Shown here one piece after another: positions 8,854 through 16,293 of a DNA stretch of 64,000 bases (the first letter of the stretch is position 1; each line of letters begins with the position of its first letter). This DNA is from Paenibacillus sp. XY044 (GTDB lineage Bacteria > Bacillota > Bacilli > Paenibacillales > Paenibacillaceae): the NCBI RefSeq assembly GCF_002257645.1, contig NZ_NQMO01000003.1, positions 62,001 through 126,000 of the forward strand, in the 5' to 3' direction. Position numbers and translations under genes: made by a program. The notes below the pieces were generated by a model. That model was not told the origin of the DNA. It ran no database searches and saw only the letters and a program-made list of their open reading frames with translations.

Positions 8854-9704
8854 CCCCTTGGGTCGCTTGGGCGGGGGCGGGCGTTGCCGCTGCGGCCGCA
8901 GCGCTTTTCGCCCGGATGTCGTATGAGGCGAGGCTGCAGCTGGTTCAGCAGGCCGATGTGCGGCTGGAGAGGCTGCCTCAGCCCTTTGACGGCTGCAAGC
9001 TCCTCTTTATATCGGATCTGCACAGCAGAAGACTGACGGGGAAGACGGTGCGGCAGCTGGCCGGAACGGTCGATTGGGTGATCCTCGGCGGGGATATTAT
9101 GGAACGGAACGTACCGCTGAGCCAGGTGGAGCACAACTTAAAGCTGCTTGCCGAAATCGCCCCTGTGTATGCCGTATACGGCAACCATGATTATAAGGCC
9201 GATCCGGACGGATTAGAGGCGCTGATGGCCGCGTGCGGGGTCACTTTGCTGCGGGACGAGAATGTACCATTGATGCAAAACGGCAGGCGAATTTGGTTAA
9301 CCGGCGTTGATTATCCCAGATATAAACGAAACGACTATCCTCCGGTTCCACAGCTGCCCACGGTAGAAGGGGGCGCTGAGTGCCGCATTCTAGTCGTTCA
9401 TGACCCGGCCTGGATCCAAAAGCAAACGGCGATCCCGGCCGACCTTGTGCTTGCCGGCCATACACATGGCGGACAAATTACGCTGCCTTGGCTGGGACCA
9501 GTCCGGTTGAATAAATTTTACCGCCAGTATGCTTCGGGGTGGTTTGATTGGGAGCAGCCGGAAGCAGCGTTCCGCCGGCCCCGCATGCTGATCAGCCGCG
9601 GTTTCGGCACAAGGCGCGTTCCGCTCCGCCTGTGCTGCCCCGCGGAAATGCATGTCCTTACGCTAAGGTCGGAACCCAGCGGAAATACATGGATGAACAA
9701 GTAA
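8847..9704 (+). CDS. Metallophosphoesterase (calcineurin-like, YkuE-type)
   Basis: Two-metal phosphoesterase of about 285 aa. Ligand motifs appear in canonical order: ISDLHS (D-x-H), ILGGDIME (GD), YGNHDYKA (GNHD), VVHDPAW and AGHTHGGQI (GHTH). An N-terminal hydrophobic segment (residues 3-22) anchors or exports it, as in YkuE/lipid-phosphatase relatives. I chose the ATG at 8847 because GGAGGA (8838-8843) precedes it; an upstream TTG in the same frame at 8811 has no RBS. The RBS lies in a perfect 6-bp hairpin (TCCTCC-GCT-GGAGGA), which translation of the upstream gene would open. Substrate is not determined. Confidence 0.88.
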   Translation: MVAPWVAWAGAGVAAAAAALFARMSYEARLQLVQQADVRLERLPQPFDGCKLLFISDLHSRRLTGKTVRQLAGTVDWVILGGDIMERNVPLSQVEHNLKLLAEIAPVYAVYGNHDYKADPDGLEALMAACGVTLLRDENVPLMQNGRRIWLTGVDYPRYKRNDYPPVPQLPTVEGGAECRILVVHDPAWIQKQTAIPADLVLAGHTHGGQITLPWLGPVRLNKFYRQYASGWFDWEQPEAAFRRPRMLISRGFGTRRVPLRLCCPAEMHVLTLRSEPSGNTWMNK

Positions 9705-9732
9705 AAGCAGCCGATATACCGGCTGCTTTTTT
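9703..9732. terminator. Bidirectional terminator
   Basis: An 11-bp stem AAAAGCAGCCG/CGGCTGCTTTT with A and T runs, starting at the metallophosphoesterase stop codon and lying just past the convergent deacetylase gene. Confidence 0.85.
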
Positions 9733-9750
9733 GCGCATTTTTGAGCACCA

Positions 9751-10686
9751 TCATTTGATTTGGGTATCGATGCTTTCGGGATCCACGAAGCTATAACCCT
9801 TGCTTTCCAATTTGGTGAGGAGCGTATCCAGCGCTTCGACGGTCCAAGGAAGCTCGTGCATTAAAATGTTGCTGCCGCTGTGCAGCTGGTCCAGCACGTT
9901 CGCGACAACCTTGTCCGCGTTGCCGCTGCCTTTGGAGCTCATCGTCCAATCCAGGGAACCGTTGGACCAGGTCATGTAGAGAAGACCGTTCTCCTTGGCA
10001 ATCTTTTTGCCGATGTCACCGCCCGCACCGTTCGGGGGACGAAAAAATACCGGCGCTTTGCCTATGGTTGCCTTGACGATTTGCTGCGTATCCTCGATTT
10101 GCTTGCGTACTTCCGCTTCCGGCTTATTTTTGAGGATGATGTGATCCCAGCTGTGGTTGCCAATGGTCTGTCCGCGGTCGGCGATTAATTTCAGCAGCTC
10201 CGGATGCTGCTTGACACGGTATCCGTTAACGAAAAATATCGCTTTGGCGTGATGCTTGTCCAGCGTATCGATTAAGCCGTTGATCATCTCGGCTTTTTTA
10301 GGACCGTCGTCGAAGGTGAGCAGCACGACCTTTTGATGAATTCCTTCGGCATTCGGAACAATATTGTAAGCACTATTCATGTGATACTGGACTTTTACGG
10401 CATTCGTACCGGGTTGCTGATCTTCGGAATCCGGCTTGGACGCGTTGTCTTGAACCGTTTGGGCTTGGTTCGTTTGGTCTTGTTTCGTTTCCGGAGAATT
10501 TACCGATCCGGATCCGCCTTTTTGAGCGCCTGACGTTTCGTTCGTTGTGGTGCCGCTCGCATTTTCTTTATGTACTTCGCTTGTCTGAGCTGGAGGGACC
10601 GTCTGCTGGTCTTTTTGTCCCTCATGTCCGCAGGCGCTAAGGATGAGCAGTGAGCCGAGAGCCAGCGCCGCCGTGATTTTAACCAT
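9751..10686 (-). CDS. Polysaccharide deacetylase lipoprotein
   Basis: Exported NodB-type carbohydrate esterase (311 aa), probably acting on peptidoglycan or another cell-surface glycan. The signal peptide ends in a lipobox (LILSAC, Cys at about 19), followed by a Ser/Thr/Gln-rich linker of some 80 residues. The catalytic domain has motif 1 LLTFDDGPKK (metal-binding Asp pair), motif 2 GNHSWDH (His ligands) and motif 3 FFRPPNGAG. The two-His metal site appears intact. Single gene with its own promoter region shared divergently with the gene at 10782. Specific substrate (GlcNAc or MurNAc) cannot be told. Confidence 0.9.
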   Translation of the reverse strand: MVKITAALALGSLLILSACGHEGQKDQQTVPPAQTSEVHKENASGTTTNETSGAQKGGSGSVNSPETKQDQTNQAQTVQDNASKPDSEDQQPGTNAVKVQYHMNSAYNIVPNAEGIHQKVVLLTFDDGPKKAEMINGLIDTLDKHHAKAIFFVNGYRVKQHPELLKLIADRGQTIGNHSWDHIILKNKPEAEVRKQIEDTQQIVKATIGKAPVFFRPPNGAGGDIGKKIAKENGLLYMTWSNGSLDWTMSSKGSGNADKVVANVLDQLHSGSNILMHELPWTVEALDTLLTKLESKGYSFVDPESIDTQIK

Positions 10687-10781
10687 GATTTCATCTCGCT
10701 TTCCTGAATTTATGCCGCATGAGTCGGTCCATATTCGTTCAAAATATAATCGACTTCATCCCATAAGGAGGTTGTACCTAA

Positions 10782-11090
10782 ATGAACACTTCTGCATTTA
10801 TTGGCGGTATATTGATTGGTGCTGCTGCAACGACGCTGTTGTCCAGAACCCGGGGACGCAGCATGATATCGTCCGTCATGGGCGGTAATGCCAAGGAAAA
10901 AATGATGGACATGGCGAACATCGGAATGGGCTCTTCCCATCGCCACGACGCTCATGTGTCCCACAACGATTCGCATTCCAAGGCATCCAGCGTCACGCAA
11001 ATTAAAGATTTTATCCGCACCAATCCGGATGTCAAGCGGGAAGTGGACATGATTCTAAAAGAGACAAATTCGATGATACCTGGATTGTAA
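10782..11090 (+). CDS. Small membrane-associated protein, YtxH-like
   Basis: A protein of 102 aa with an N-terminal glycine-rich hydrophobic segment (about 5-20, FIGGILIGAAATTLL), a basic patch, then a His-rich stretch (SSHRHDAHVSHNDSHS) and a C-terminal helix. The front resembles YtxH-type stress proteins, but the match is only a general pattern. Ideal AAGGAGG precedes the ATG and a strong terminator follows, so it is a single-gene unit. The His cluster could bind metal; that is inference. Function unknown. Confidence 0.7.
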   Translation: MNTSAFIGGILIGAAATTLLSRTRGRSMISSVMGGNAKEKMMDMANIGMGSSHRHDAHVSHNDSHSKASSVTQIKDFIRTNPDVKREVDMILKETNSMIPGL

Positions 11091-11106
11091 ACGCGTCAAA
11101 CCCATT

Positions 11107-11152
11107 AGAATCATTTAACGGGCGGTTATCCGCTCCAAATGATTCTTTTTTT
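11107..11152 (+). terminator. Terminator after the YtxH-like gene
   Basis: A 10-bp perfect stem AGAATCATTT/AAATGATTCT with T run, starting 16 bases past the stop. Confidence 0.85.
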
Positions 11153-11158
11153 GTCCAT

Positions 11159-11187
11159 TTTACAGCGTGCATTTATGGTTATATAAT
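11159..11187 (+). promoter_or_regulatory. Sigma-A promoter of mecA
   Basis: TTTACA (11159-11164), 17-base spacer, TATAAT (11182-11187), about 90 bases before the mecA start. Confidence 0.7.
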
Positions 11188-11278
11188 GATAACATACTTA
11201 CATAGAACTATTTTCAGCACATATTATGGGAGACATCATAATTTGTTATAACAATGCTTGCAAGAGGAGGATCCTGTC

Positions 11279-11893
11279 ATGAAAATAGAACGCTTAAGCT
11301 CAGATAAGATACGGATTTTCCTTACGTTTGACGACCTGAGCGAACGGGGCATCCAGAAGGAAGATATGTGGCAAGAAATCCCGAAGGTTCACGAGCTGTT
11401 TACCGAAATGATGGATCAGGCCTATAACGAACTGGGCTTTGATGCTACGGGACCGCTCGCTGTGGAAGTGTTTGCACTTCCTGCTCAAGGTATGGTCGTC
11501 ATCGTGACCCGGGGGAAATACGATCATCATCAGTACAGCCAACTGGGTGAAGATGAACTCCCTGAAGAAGTTTACGAAATGGAAGTCACGCTTGAACAAA
11601 GCGATTCCATCGTGTATGCTTTTAACGACTTCGAAGTGCTGATCGAAGCTGCACATGTACTTCACCGACATATTACCGAAGCCGGGCGGCTTTATCATTA
11701 TAGAGATAAATGGGTGCTCTACATGGACCCAGAAGAAATTGACGCTAATCAGCTTCCTTCGCTGATCGCAGTTCTTGCTGAGTTTGGAGAAGCTGCATCC
11801 TATACGGAAGCAGTTCTTGAGGAATACGGCAAGGTCGTCATCGCCGAGAATGCGGTCGACGTCATTTGCACACATTTCAAGCGCCAGGATTAA
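11279..11893 (+). CDS. mecA: MecA, adaptor protein for ClpC
   Basis: Adaptor (204 aa) that delivers substrates such as ComK to the ClpCP protease and is needed for ClpC assembly in Bacillus. The N-terminal substrate-binding part begins MKIERLSSDKIRIFLTFDDL, and the C-terminal ClpC-binding domain includes DFEVLIEAAH and LYMDPEEID; an acidic linker (EDELPEEVYEME) joins them. I chose the ATG at 11279 because GAGGAGG lies 8 bases upstream; a TTG seven codons earlier lacks an RBS. A 10-bp hairpin without a T run (11914-11944) follows and may protect the mRNA end. Confidence 0.93.
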   Translation: MKIERLSSDKIRIFLTFDDLSERGIQKEDMWQEIPKVHELFTEMMDQAYNELGFDATGPLAVEVFALPAQGMVVIVTRGKYDHHQYSQLGEDELPEEVYEMEVTLEQSDSIVYAFNDFEVLIEAAHVLHRHITEAGRLYHYRDKWVLYMDPEEIDANQLPSLIAVLAEFGEAASYTEAVLEEYGKVVIAENAVDVICTHFKRQD

Positions 11894-12020
11894 CACCGTT
11901 ATCCTGTTTGAGACATCCCATGAGGAATCCATCTTCATGGGATGAACTTTGCCTTGATGCAGTAATAACATTCGGCAGGACGGCGAAGGCCGCTGTCAGG
12001 AAGTGGAGGGATTAAGAACG

Positions 12021-12716
12021 GTGCTTTTGTTTTCGGTTATCGCGTCGGCATTGGCGCCGGGTCTTGCCCTATTGACCTATTTTTATTTAAAGGACAGATA
12101 CGATCAGGAACCGCTGCTCATGGTGATCAAGGTATTTCTGCTCGGATTTATGATCGTGATTCCGGTCATGATCATCCAGCGGGGCCTTACGACGGGTCTC
12201 GGCGCCAATCCGTATCTGGATTCGTTTGTCATCTCGGCGTTTGTAGAGGAATTTTTGAAATGGTTCGTGCTGTTTCACATGATATATAACCATACGGAGT
12301 TCGACGAACCGTACGACGGAATCGTGTACGCTGTGGCGATTTCCCTAGGTTTTGCGACAGTGGAGAACGTCATGTACGCTTGGTACAGCCATGCGTCTAT
12401 CGGGGCGATGTTCCTGCGGGCGCTGCTGCCGGTATCGGGGCATGCCATGTTCGGGGTTATGATGGGGTATTACCTCGGCAGAGCGAGGTTTTCAACCGGA
12501 GCCAAAGCCAAACGTTTTCTGATCTATTCAATGGTCATCCCGTGGTTCTGGCACGGGGTTTACGATTTTATTCTAAGCACGATGACGCATTATTGGATCT
12601 GGTTTATCGTCCCGCTGATGGCCTTTTTATGGTACGGGGGCATGGGCAAGGTTTATCGGGCCAACAACCGCTCTCCGTTCCGTTTCGTGAAGCGGGAGGA
12701 AGAGGTTAATACGTAA
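12021..12716 (+). CDS. prsW: PrsW-family intramembrane protease
   Basis: Multi-pass membrane glutamic-type protease. In Bacillus, PrsW makes the first cut in anti-sigma-W factor RsiW. The conserved EEFLKW motif is at about 76-81 (counted from the GTG at 12021), followed by LPVSGHAMFG and HGVYDFI. I prefer the GTG at 12021 because GGAGGG ends about 10 bases before it; another GTG at 12003 in frame precedes that RBS. Position next to ypeB matches the Bacillus prsW-sleB-ypeB order, with sleB missing here. Whether it controls the ECF factor at 50.4 kb cannot be told. Confidence 0.9.
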   Translation: MLLFSVIASALAPGLALLTYFYLKDRYDQEPLLMVIKVFLLGFMIVIPVMIIQRGLTTGLGANPYLDSFVISAFVEEFLKWFVLFHMIYNHTEFDEPYDGIVYAVAISLGFATVENVMYAWYSHASIGAMFLRALLPVSGHAMFGVMMGYYLGRARFSTGAKAKRFLIYSMVIPWFWHGVYDFILSTMTHYWIWFIVPLMAFLWYGGMGKVYRANNRSPFRFVKREEEVNT

Positions 12717-12723
12717 TTTAATT

Positions 12724-12796
12724 GGACACACTTTATCCTAAGAAGTTACAATCCGCATTCGGATCTAATCTTTTTAGGATGGAGGTGTCCTTTTTT
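12724..12796 (+). promoter_or_regulatory. Hairpin covering the zinc-ribbon gene RBS, terminator-like
   Basis: Left arm 12724-12741 pairs with right arm 12774-12790 over 17 bp with one bulged A; the loop holds an inner ATCCG-CATT-CGGAT hairpin. The right arm contains the SD (GGAGG, 12781-12785) of the next gene, and a six-T run follows whose last bases form its TTG start. It could terminate prsW mRNA and block translation of what reads through. A possible promoter (TTGGAC 12722-12727, TACAAT 12747-12752, 19-base spacer) would start RNA after the left arm and leave the SD freer. Confidence 0.65.
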
Positions 12797-12944
12797 GCGT
12801 GTCAAAGTAAAAATCGTCTGCAGGCAATGCGGAGAACGCTACGTACTGCGCGGTAAAAAAGAGCGCGGGAAAATCGAAACCGGCTTCAAGCAGTGCTTAT
12901 GCAACAACCAAAGCCAGTTCGATATCGAAGAAGATCCGTTTTGA
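12795..12944 (+). CDS. 49-residue zinc-ribbon protein
   Basis: A small gene below usual length cut-offs. The product begins MRVKVKIVCRQCGERYVLRG and contains two cysteine pairs, CRQC (residues 9-12) and CLC (34-36), separated by 21 residues rich in Lys/Arg/Gly, and ends acidic (DIEEDPF). This is the layout of a minimal zinc ribbon, though the second knuckle is C-x-C rather than C-x2-C. GGAGG lies 9 bases before the TTG start. It takes the position that sleB holds in Bacillus, but it is not related to SleB. Function unknown. Confidence 0.72.
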   Translation: MRVKVKIVCRQCGERYVLRGKKERGKIETGFKQCLCNNQSQFDIEEDPF

Positions 12945-12963
12945 ACCGAACCTGGGAAACGAT

Positions 12964-13024
12964 GCATAAGACTCCTTTCTTCAAGTCAAACTAACACCAG
13001 CTTTAAGTTGAAGAAAGGAGACTT
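12964..13024 (+). promoter_or_regulatory. Sigma-G-like promoter and SD-sequestering hairpin of ypeB
   Basis: Arms 12968-12984 and 13008-13024 are complementary at 16 of 17 positions with a 23-base loop; the right arm contains AAAGGAG (13014-13020), the ypeB SD, and ATG follows at 13028. No T run, so it is not a terminator. GCATA (12964-12968), 18 bases, CAAACTA (12987-12993) fits the forespore sigma-G consensus with one mismatch. RNA starting near 13000 would lack the left arm, leaving the SD open. Confidence 0.65.
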
Positions 13025-13027
13025 CAC

Positions 13028-14392
13028 ATGTACAAGCGATTAAGCGCTGTTTTATTTCCCATAGTCACCCTGTTTATGATCGGAGCGTTTGTGTGGGGGT
13101 ATCAAGAGAACCAGGAGAAGAACGCCGTGCTGATCAAGGCGGAGAACCAGTATCAGCGGGCTTTTCATGACCTGTCCTATCATATGGACCGCCTGCACGG
13201 CGAGTTGGGCAATACGCTGGCTGTAAGCTCGGCTTCCAATGCGATGCACCGGAAAGGCCTGGTCAACGTATGGCGTCTGACGAGCGAAGCGCAGAATGAA
13301 ATTAACCAGCTGCCGCTCACCATGCTCCCGTTTAACAAGACCGAAGAGTTCCTGTCCAAAATATCGAAGTTTTCCTACCAGACCTCCATGCGCAATCTGG
13401 AGAAAGAGCCGCTGTCAAACGAGGAAATTAAAAACCTGAAGGCGCTCTACGCCAGCTCCGGACAAATTACCAAGGATCTGCAGGACGTGCAGTCCAAGGT
13501 AATCAGCAACCGGCTCCGCTGGATGGACGTGGAGAGCGCGATGGCCACGGAAGACAAGAAGCTGGACAATACCATTATCGACGGCTTCAAAACAGTGGAT
13601 AAAAAAGTCGGCGAATACCCGGAATTGGACTGGGGGCCGGCGGTATCCAGCATCTATAACAAACGATCGGTGAAAAAGCTGTCAGCACAGCCGGTATCAC
13701 CCGAAGATATTAAGCGGAAAGCGGCTGATTTTGCCAATGCAGGAGGCGGATCCAACGTTCAAGTTACCGAAAACGGTAAAGGAACCGAATGGGAGTCTTA
13801 CACCGCCACGGTCAGCTCCAACAACCGGCCGGCTCCGCTGTCGCTGAACTTCACCCGGCAAGGCGGCCATCTGATTTCATTTTCCGATAACCGGAAAGTC
13901 GGACCGAAGTCGGTTACGATGGAAGAGGCACGCAAGAAGGCCGACCAGTTTTTGCAAAGCAAAGGCTACAAGGATATGAAGGCCGTTACCGCAGACCAGT
14001 ATGACAATATGGGCAACTTCACGTATGTGCGCAAACAGGACGGCGTGCTGGTATACCCGGAAAAAATGACGGTACGGGTCGGGCTCGATAACGGTGAAGT
14101 GACCGGGTTCCAGGCCAGTGACCTGGTTTATGAGCAATCCGAGCAATCCGCGCGCAAAATTCCAAAGCCGAAGCTGACCTTGAGCCAGGCACGGAAGAAG
14201 CTGAATCCCGAATTCAAGGAAAAATACAACCGGCTGGCGCTGATCAAGGACGAATCGTCCCAGGAAGCTCTCTGCTACGAATTTGGAGGAAACATTAACG
14301 GCTCCAGATACCGGATTTACCTGGATGCCAATGACGGCTCTGAAAGATCCGTTGAGGAGCTCAAGGATTCCGACAAAAAAGCTGTTAAATAG
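13028..14392 (+). CDS. ypeB: YpeB, spore germination protein
   Basis: Spore protein (454 aa) needed in Bacillus for the germination lytic enzyme SleB to accumulate and be held inactive in the dormant spore. An N-terminal membrane anchor (about 5-24) precedes a helical region to about residue 200, then PepSY-like repeats; SMxEARKKADQFL-type segments appear near 296-308 and 380-390 (LSQARKKLNPE). Full length for the family. Its partner sleB is not adjacent, unlike in Bacillus. Expression is probably forespore-specific, from the sigma-G-like promoter embedded in the upstream hairpin. A terminator follows. Confidence 0.92.
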   Translation: MYKRLSAVLFPIVTLFMIGAFVWGYQENQEKNAVLIKAENQYQRAFHDLSYHMDRLHGELGNTLAVSSASNAMHRKGLVNVWRLTSEAQNEINQLPLTMLPFNKTEEFLSKISKFSYQTSMRNLEKEPLSNEEIKNLKALYASSGQITKDLQDVQSKVISNRLRWMDVESAMATEDKKLDNTIIDGFKTVDKKVGEYPELDWGPAVSSIYNKRSVKKLSAQPVSPEDIKRKAADFANAGGGSNVQVTENGKGTEWESYTATVSSNNRPAPLSLNFTRQGGHLISFSDNRKVGPKSVTMEEARKKADQFLQSKGYKDMKAVTADQYDNMGNFTYVRKQDGVLVYPEKMTVRVGLDNGEVTGFQASDLVYEQSEQSARKIPKPKLTLSQARKKLNPEFKEKYNRLALIKDESSQEALCYEFGGNINGSRYRIYLDANDGSERSVEELKDSDKKAVK

Positions 14393-14423
14393 GCGTAAAG
14401 TTGCAAGTAAAAAGTCACAAGTA

Positions 14424-14454
14424 AAGCCTCTCGCATGAGCCGAGGGGCTTTTTT
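14424..14454 (+). terminator. Terminator after ypeB
   Basis: Stem AAGCCTCTCG/CGAGGGGCTT (one G-T pair) followed by six T. Confidence 0.85.
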
Positions 14455-14472
14455 GTTTCGCAAAAACACTGA

Positions 14473-14500
14473 TTACCTATGAACAAAGACATGGTATAAT
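14473..14500 (+). promoter_or_regulatory. Sigma-A promoter of the PilZ gene
   Basis: TATAAT (14495-14500), with TGG before it, and TTACCT (14473-14478) 16 bases upstream. The predicted RNA start (about 14507) almost touches the ATG at 14510, which argues that translation starts further downstream. Confidence 0.6.
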
Positions 14501-14539
14501 CAGGATAGAATGCTATTTTACAGGCTGGCGGTGAGTTTG

Positions 14540-15193
14540 TTGTTTCCTAAAATCAGCGATCAACTATTTATCTCCGTGGATTCCGGAGATCCAAAAGAAG
14601 CAGGGGTGGAGTACAAGTCCCGAATCACGGATTTGGAGGATGAATCCATTCTAATGGAGGTGCCCATCCAGGAAAAGACCGGTCAGCTAAAAAAGCTGCA
14701 CATGGGTGACGAGCTTTCGGTTTATTTTTTGACCGAGGGGGGCGTTAAAAATTTTTTCAATACTTATGTGCTCGGTTTCAAGGATGACGTCGTCCGCATG
14801 GTACGGATCCGCAGGCCTGAGCCCGAGGCGATCGGAAAAATCCAGCGCCGAAGCTTTTTGCGCGTCAATGCCGGGCTGGAGGTGGCGGTCCAAACCGAGC
14901 ACAATATCCGTTTCGTCACGCGAACCGAAGATGTCGGCGGGGGCGGCATTTCCTTTTACTGCGACTCGGACAAGGTGATCCGGGAAGGTGATATGCTGAA
15001 CTGTTGGGTGCTGGTGCCGTATAAGAACGGAAACCTGGAGCATGTCCCGTTTAAAGGTGGCGTCGTCCGCATCCAGCAGCTCGATAACGGGCGGAGAATC
15101 GTGATGCTGAAGTTCGAAGCGATTACGGATATGGAGCGGCAAAAGCTGATCCGCTACTGCTTCGAACGCCAGTTTGATTTCCGGAACCGCTGA
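14540..15193 (+). CDS. PilZ-domain protein, flagellar brake (YcgR/YpfA-type)
   Basis: Cytoplasmic c-di-GMP receptor that in Bacillus (YpfA/DgrA) slows flagellar rotation. An N-terminal YcgR-like domain (PilZN, about residues 1-100) is followed by a PilZ domain starting at the c-di-GMP-binding RRSFLRV (about 112-118) and containing the second signature TEDVGGGGISF. I favour the TTG at 14540, preceded by the GCGGTGAG SD, giving about 217 aa; an ATG at 14510 would add ten residues but would be nearly leaderless. Position after ypeB and before a YpfB-like gene matches Bacillus. Confidence 0.9.
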   Translation: MFPKISDQLFISVDSGDPKEAGVEYKSRITDLEDESILMEVPIQEKTGQLKKLHMGDELSVYFLTEGGVKNFFNTYVLGFKDDVVRMVRIRRPEPEAIGKIQRRSFLRVNAGLEVAVQTEHNIRFVTRTEDVGGGGISFYCDSDKVIREGDMLNCWVLVPYKNGNLEHVPFKGGVVRIQQLDNGRRIVMLKFEAITDMERQKLIRYCFERQFDFRNR

Positions 15194-15260
15194 CGGATGG
15201 GCAGGGAATATTTTGTTAAGCCAAGGATACACTAATAGGAAAATTCAGGGAGTGTATCTA

Positions 15261-15482
15261 ATGGATGAACAAGATCAGGTTCGGCAGTATGTCCGGCTGT
15301 TCGGGGAATGCTTTCGCGTTTTGTCCAAGTGGGTGAAGAGGGCTTTAATCGCGCTTGTTGTCATGCTGATATTGATGCAGGGTGCGCTTCACATCAAGGC
15401 GATCAGGCCGTACCTGTCTCCGGTGTACAAGCTTGACGGGATCCCTGTCAAAGAGCAGGATGTCAAGGATTGGAAGGAGTAA
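15261..15482 (+). CDS. YpfB-like small membrane protein (DUF5359)
   Basis: A protein of 73 aa with one membrane helix (about 27-44, ALIALVVMLILMQGAL), a charged N-terminus, and a C-terminal segment ending in a DVKDWKE tail. Size, topology and position between the PilZ gene and cmk match Bacillus YpfB, of unknown function. Start chosen at the ATG at 15261 with AGGGAG upstream; a longer frame from 15174 overlaps the PilZ gene and has no RBS. Confidence 0.72.
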   Translation: MDEQDQVRQYVRLFGECFRVLSKWVKRALIALVVMLILMQGALHIKAIRPYLSPVYKLDGIPVKEQDVKDWKE

Positions 15483-15497
15483 AATGGATGGACGTTT

Positions 15498-15556
15498 TTG
15501 CATCGGAATTGGTTGTGTGGTATAATTTTCTCGACGCAGGCAATGCCTGCTTTTTT
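15498..15556 (+). promoter_or_regulatory. Sigma-A promoter of cmk with an immediate hairpin
   Basis: TTGCAT (15498-15503), 17-base spacer, TATAAT (15521-15526) with an extended TGTGG. The predicted start (about 15533) is followed at once by GCAGG-CAATG-CCTGC (15536-15550) and six T, shaped like a short terminator. It could end the upstream unit or trim cmk RNA at its 5' end. Confidence 0.65.
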
Positions 15557-15588
15557 CTTGAGGCTTATGTTTGAGGAGGAATGCCCCT

Positions 15589-16293
15589 TTGGTTAGGCAG
15601 GGGACAGAGGATAACTTGAGAATCAACATTGCAATCGATGGACCTGCCGGGGCCGGCAAAAGCACGATTGCCCGCCTGGTGGCGAGAGCCCTCTCGTACA
15701 TATACGTGGACACAGGAGCCATGTATCGGGCCGTAACGTGGTTCATGATGGAGCAAGGAATTGGACCGGAATTTCCGGAAAAAGTGCTTCAACTCACCCA
15801 AAAGATGGTGATTGAATTAATACCCGGGGAAGACGGGCAAAAGGTTCTGGTCAACGGCGAAGATGTGACCCCTTACATCCGTTCTTTGCAGGTGAACGGG
15901 ATGGTTTCCCAATACTCGCAAATTGAAGGAGTAAGACGCCGCCTCGTTGCCTTGCAGCAGCAGATGGCTCTGCACAAAGGCATAGTGATGGATGGACGAG
16001 ATATCGGAACGACCGTGCTTCCAGATGCCGAAGTGAAGATTTTCATGACGGCAAGCGTCAAAGAGCGTGCTCTCCGCCGGTACAAGGAAATGAACGATGC
16101 AGAAGGATTGACATTGGAACAGCTTGAGAAGGATATCGAGAGACGTGACCGTCTGGACACAGAACGCGAAATTTCGCCGCTTCGCTGCGCCGACGACGCG
16201 ATTGTCCTGGATACGACACACATAGATATACCTCAGGTTGTCGACACCATCGTTGATTACTGCAAAACGTACAGGGGTGGGGAGAAAAATTGA
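15589..16293 (+). CDS. cmk: Cytidylate kinase
   Basis: Phosphorylates CMP/dCMP with ATP in pyrimidine recycling. The P-loop is IDGPAGAGKSTIA; the CMP-binding and NMP regions include YVDTGAMYRAVT and VMDGRDIGTTVLP, and the lid region has RRYKEM and RRDRLDTEREISPL. Start: the TTG at 15589 sits 9 bases after GAGGAGG; a TTG at 15571 lies before that RBS, and one at 15616 starts nearer the family's usual MNIAIDG-type beginning. Length about 234 aa is near the family norm. Its TGA overlaps the TTG start of plsC. Confidence 0.93.
   Translation: MVRQGTEDNLRINIAIDGPAGAGKSTIARLVARALSYIYVDTGAMYRAVTWFMMEQGIGPEFPEKVLQLTQKMVIELIPGEDGQKVLVNGEDVTPYIRSLQVNGMVSQYSQIEGVRRRLVALQQQMALHKGIVMDGRDIGTTVLPDAEVKIFMTASVKERALRRYKEMNDAEGLTLEQLEKDIERRDRLDTEREISPLRCADDAIVLDTTHIDIPQVVDTIVDYCKTYRGGEKN

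Noticed and set aside
11914-11944. Hairpin after mecA as a terminator
   Set aside because: 10-bp stem is clear but no T run follows; noted in the mecA entry only.
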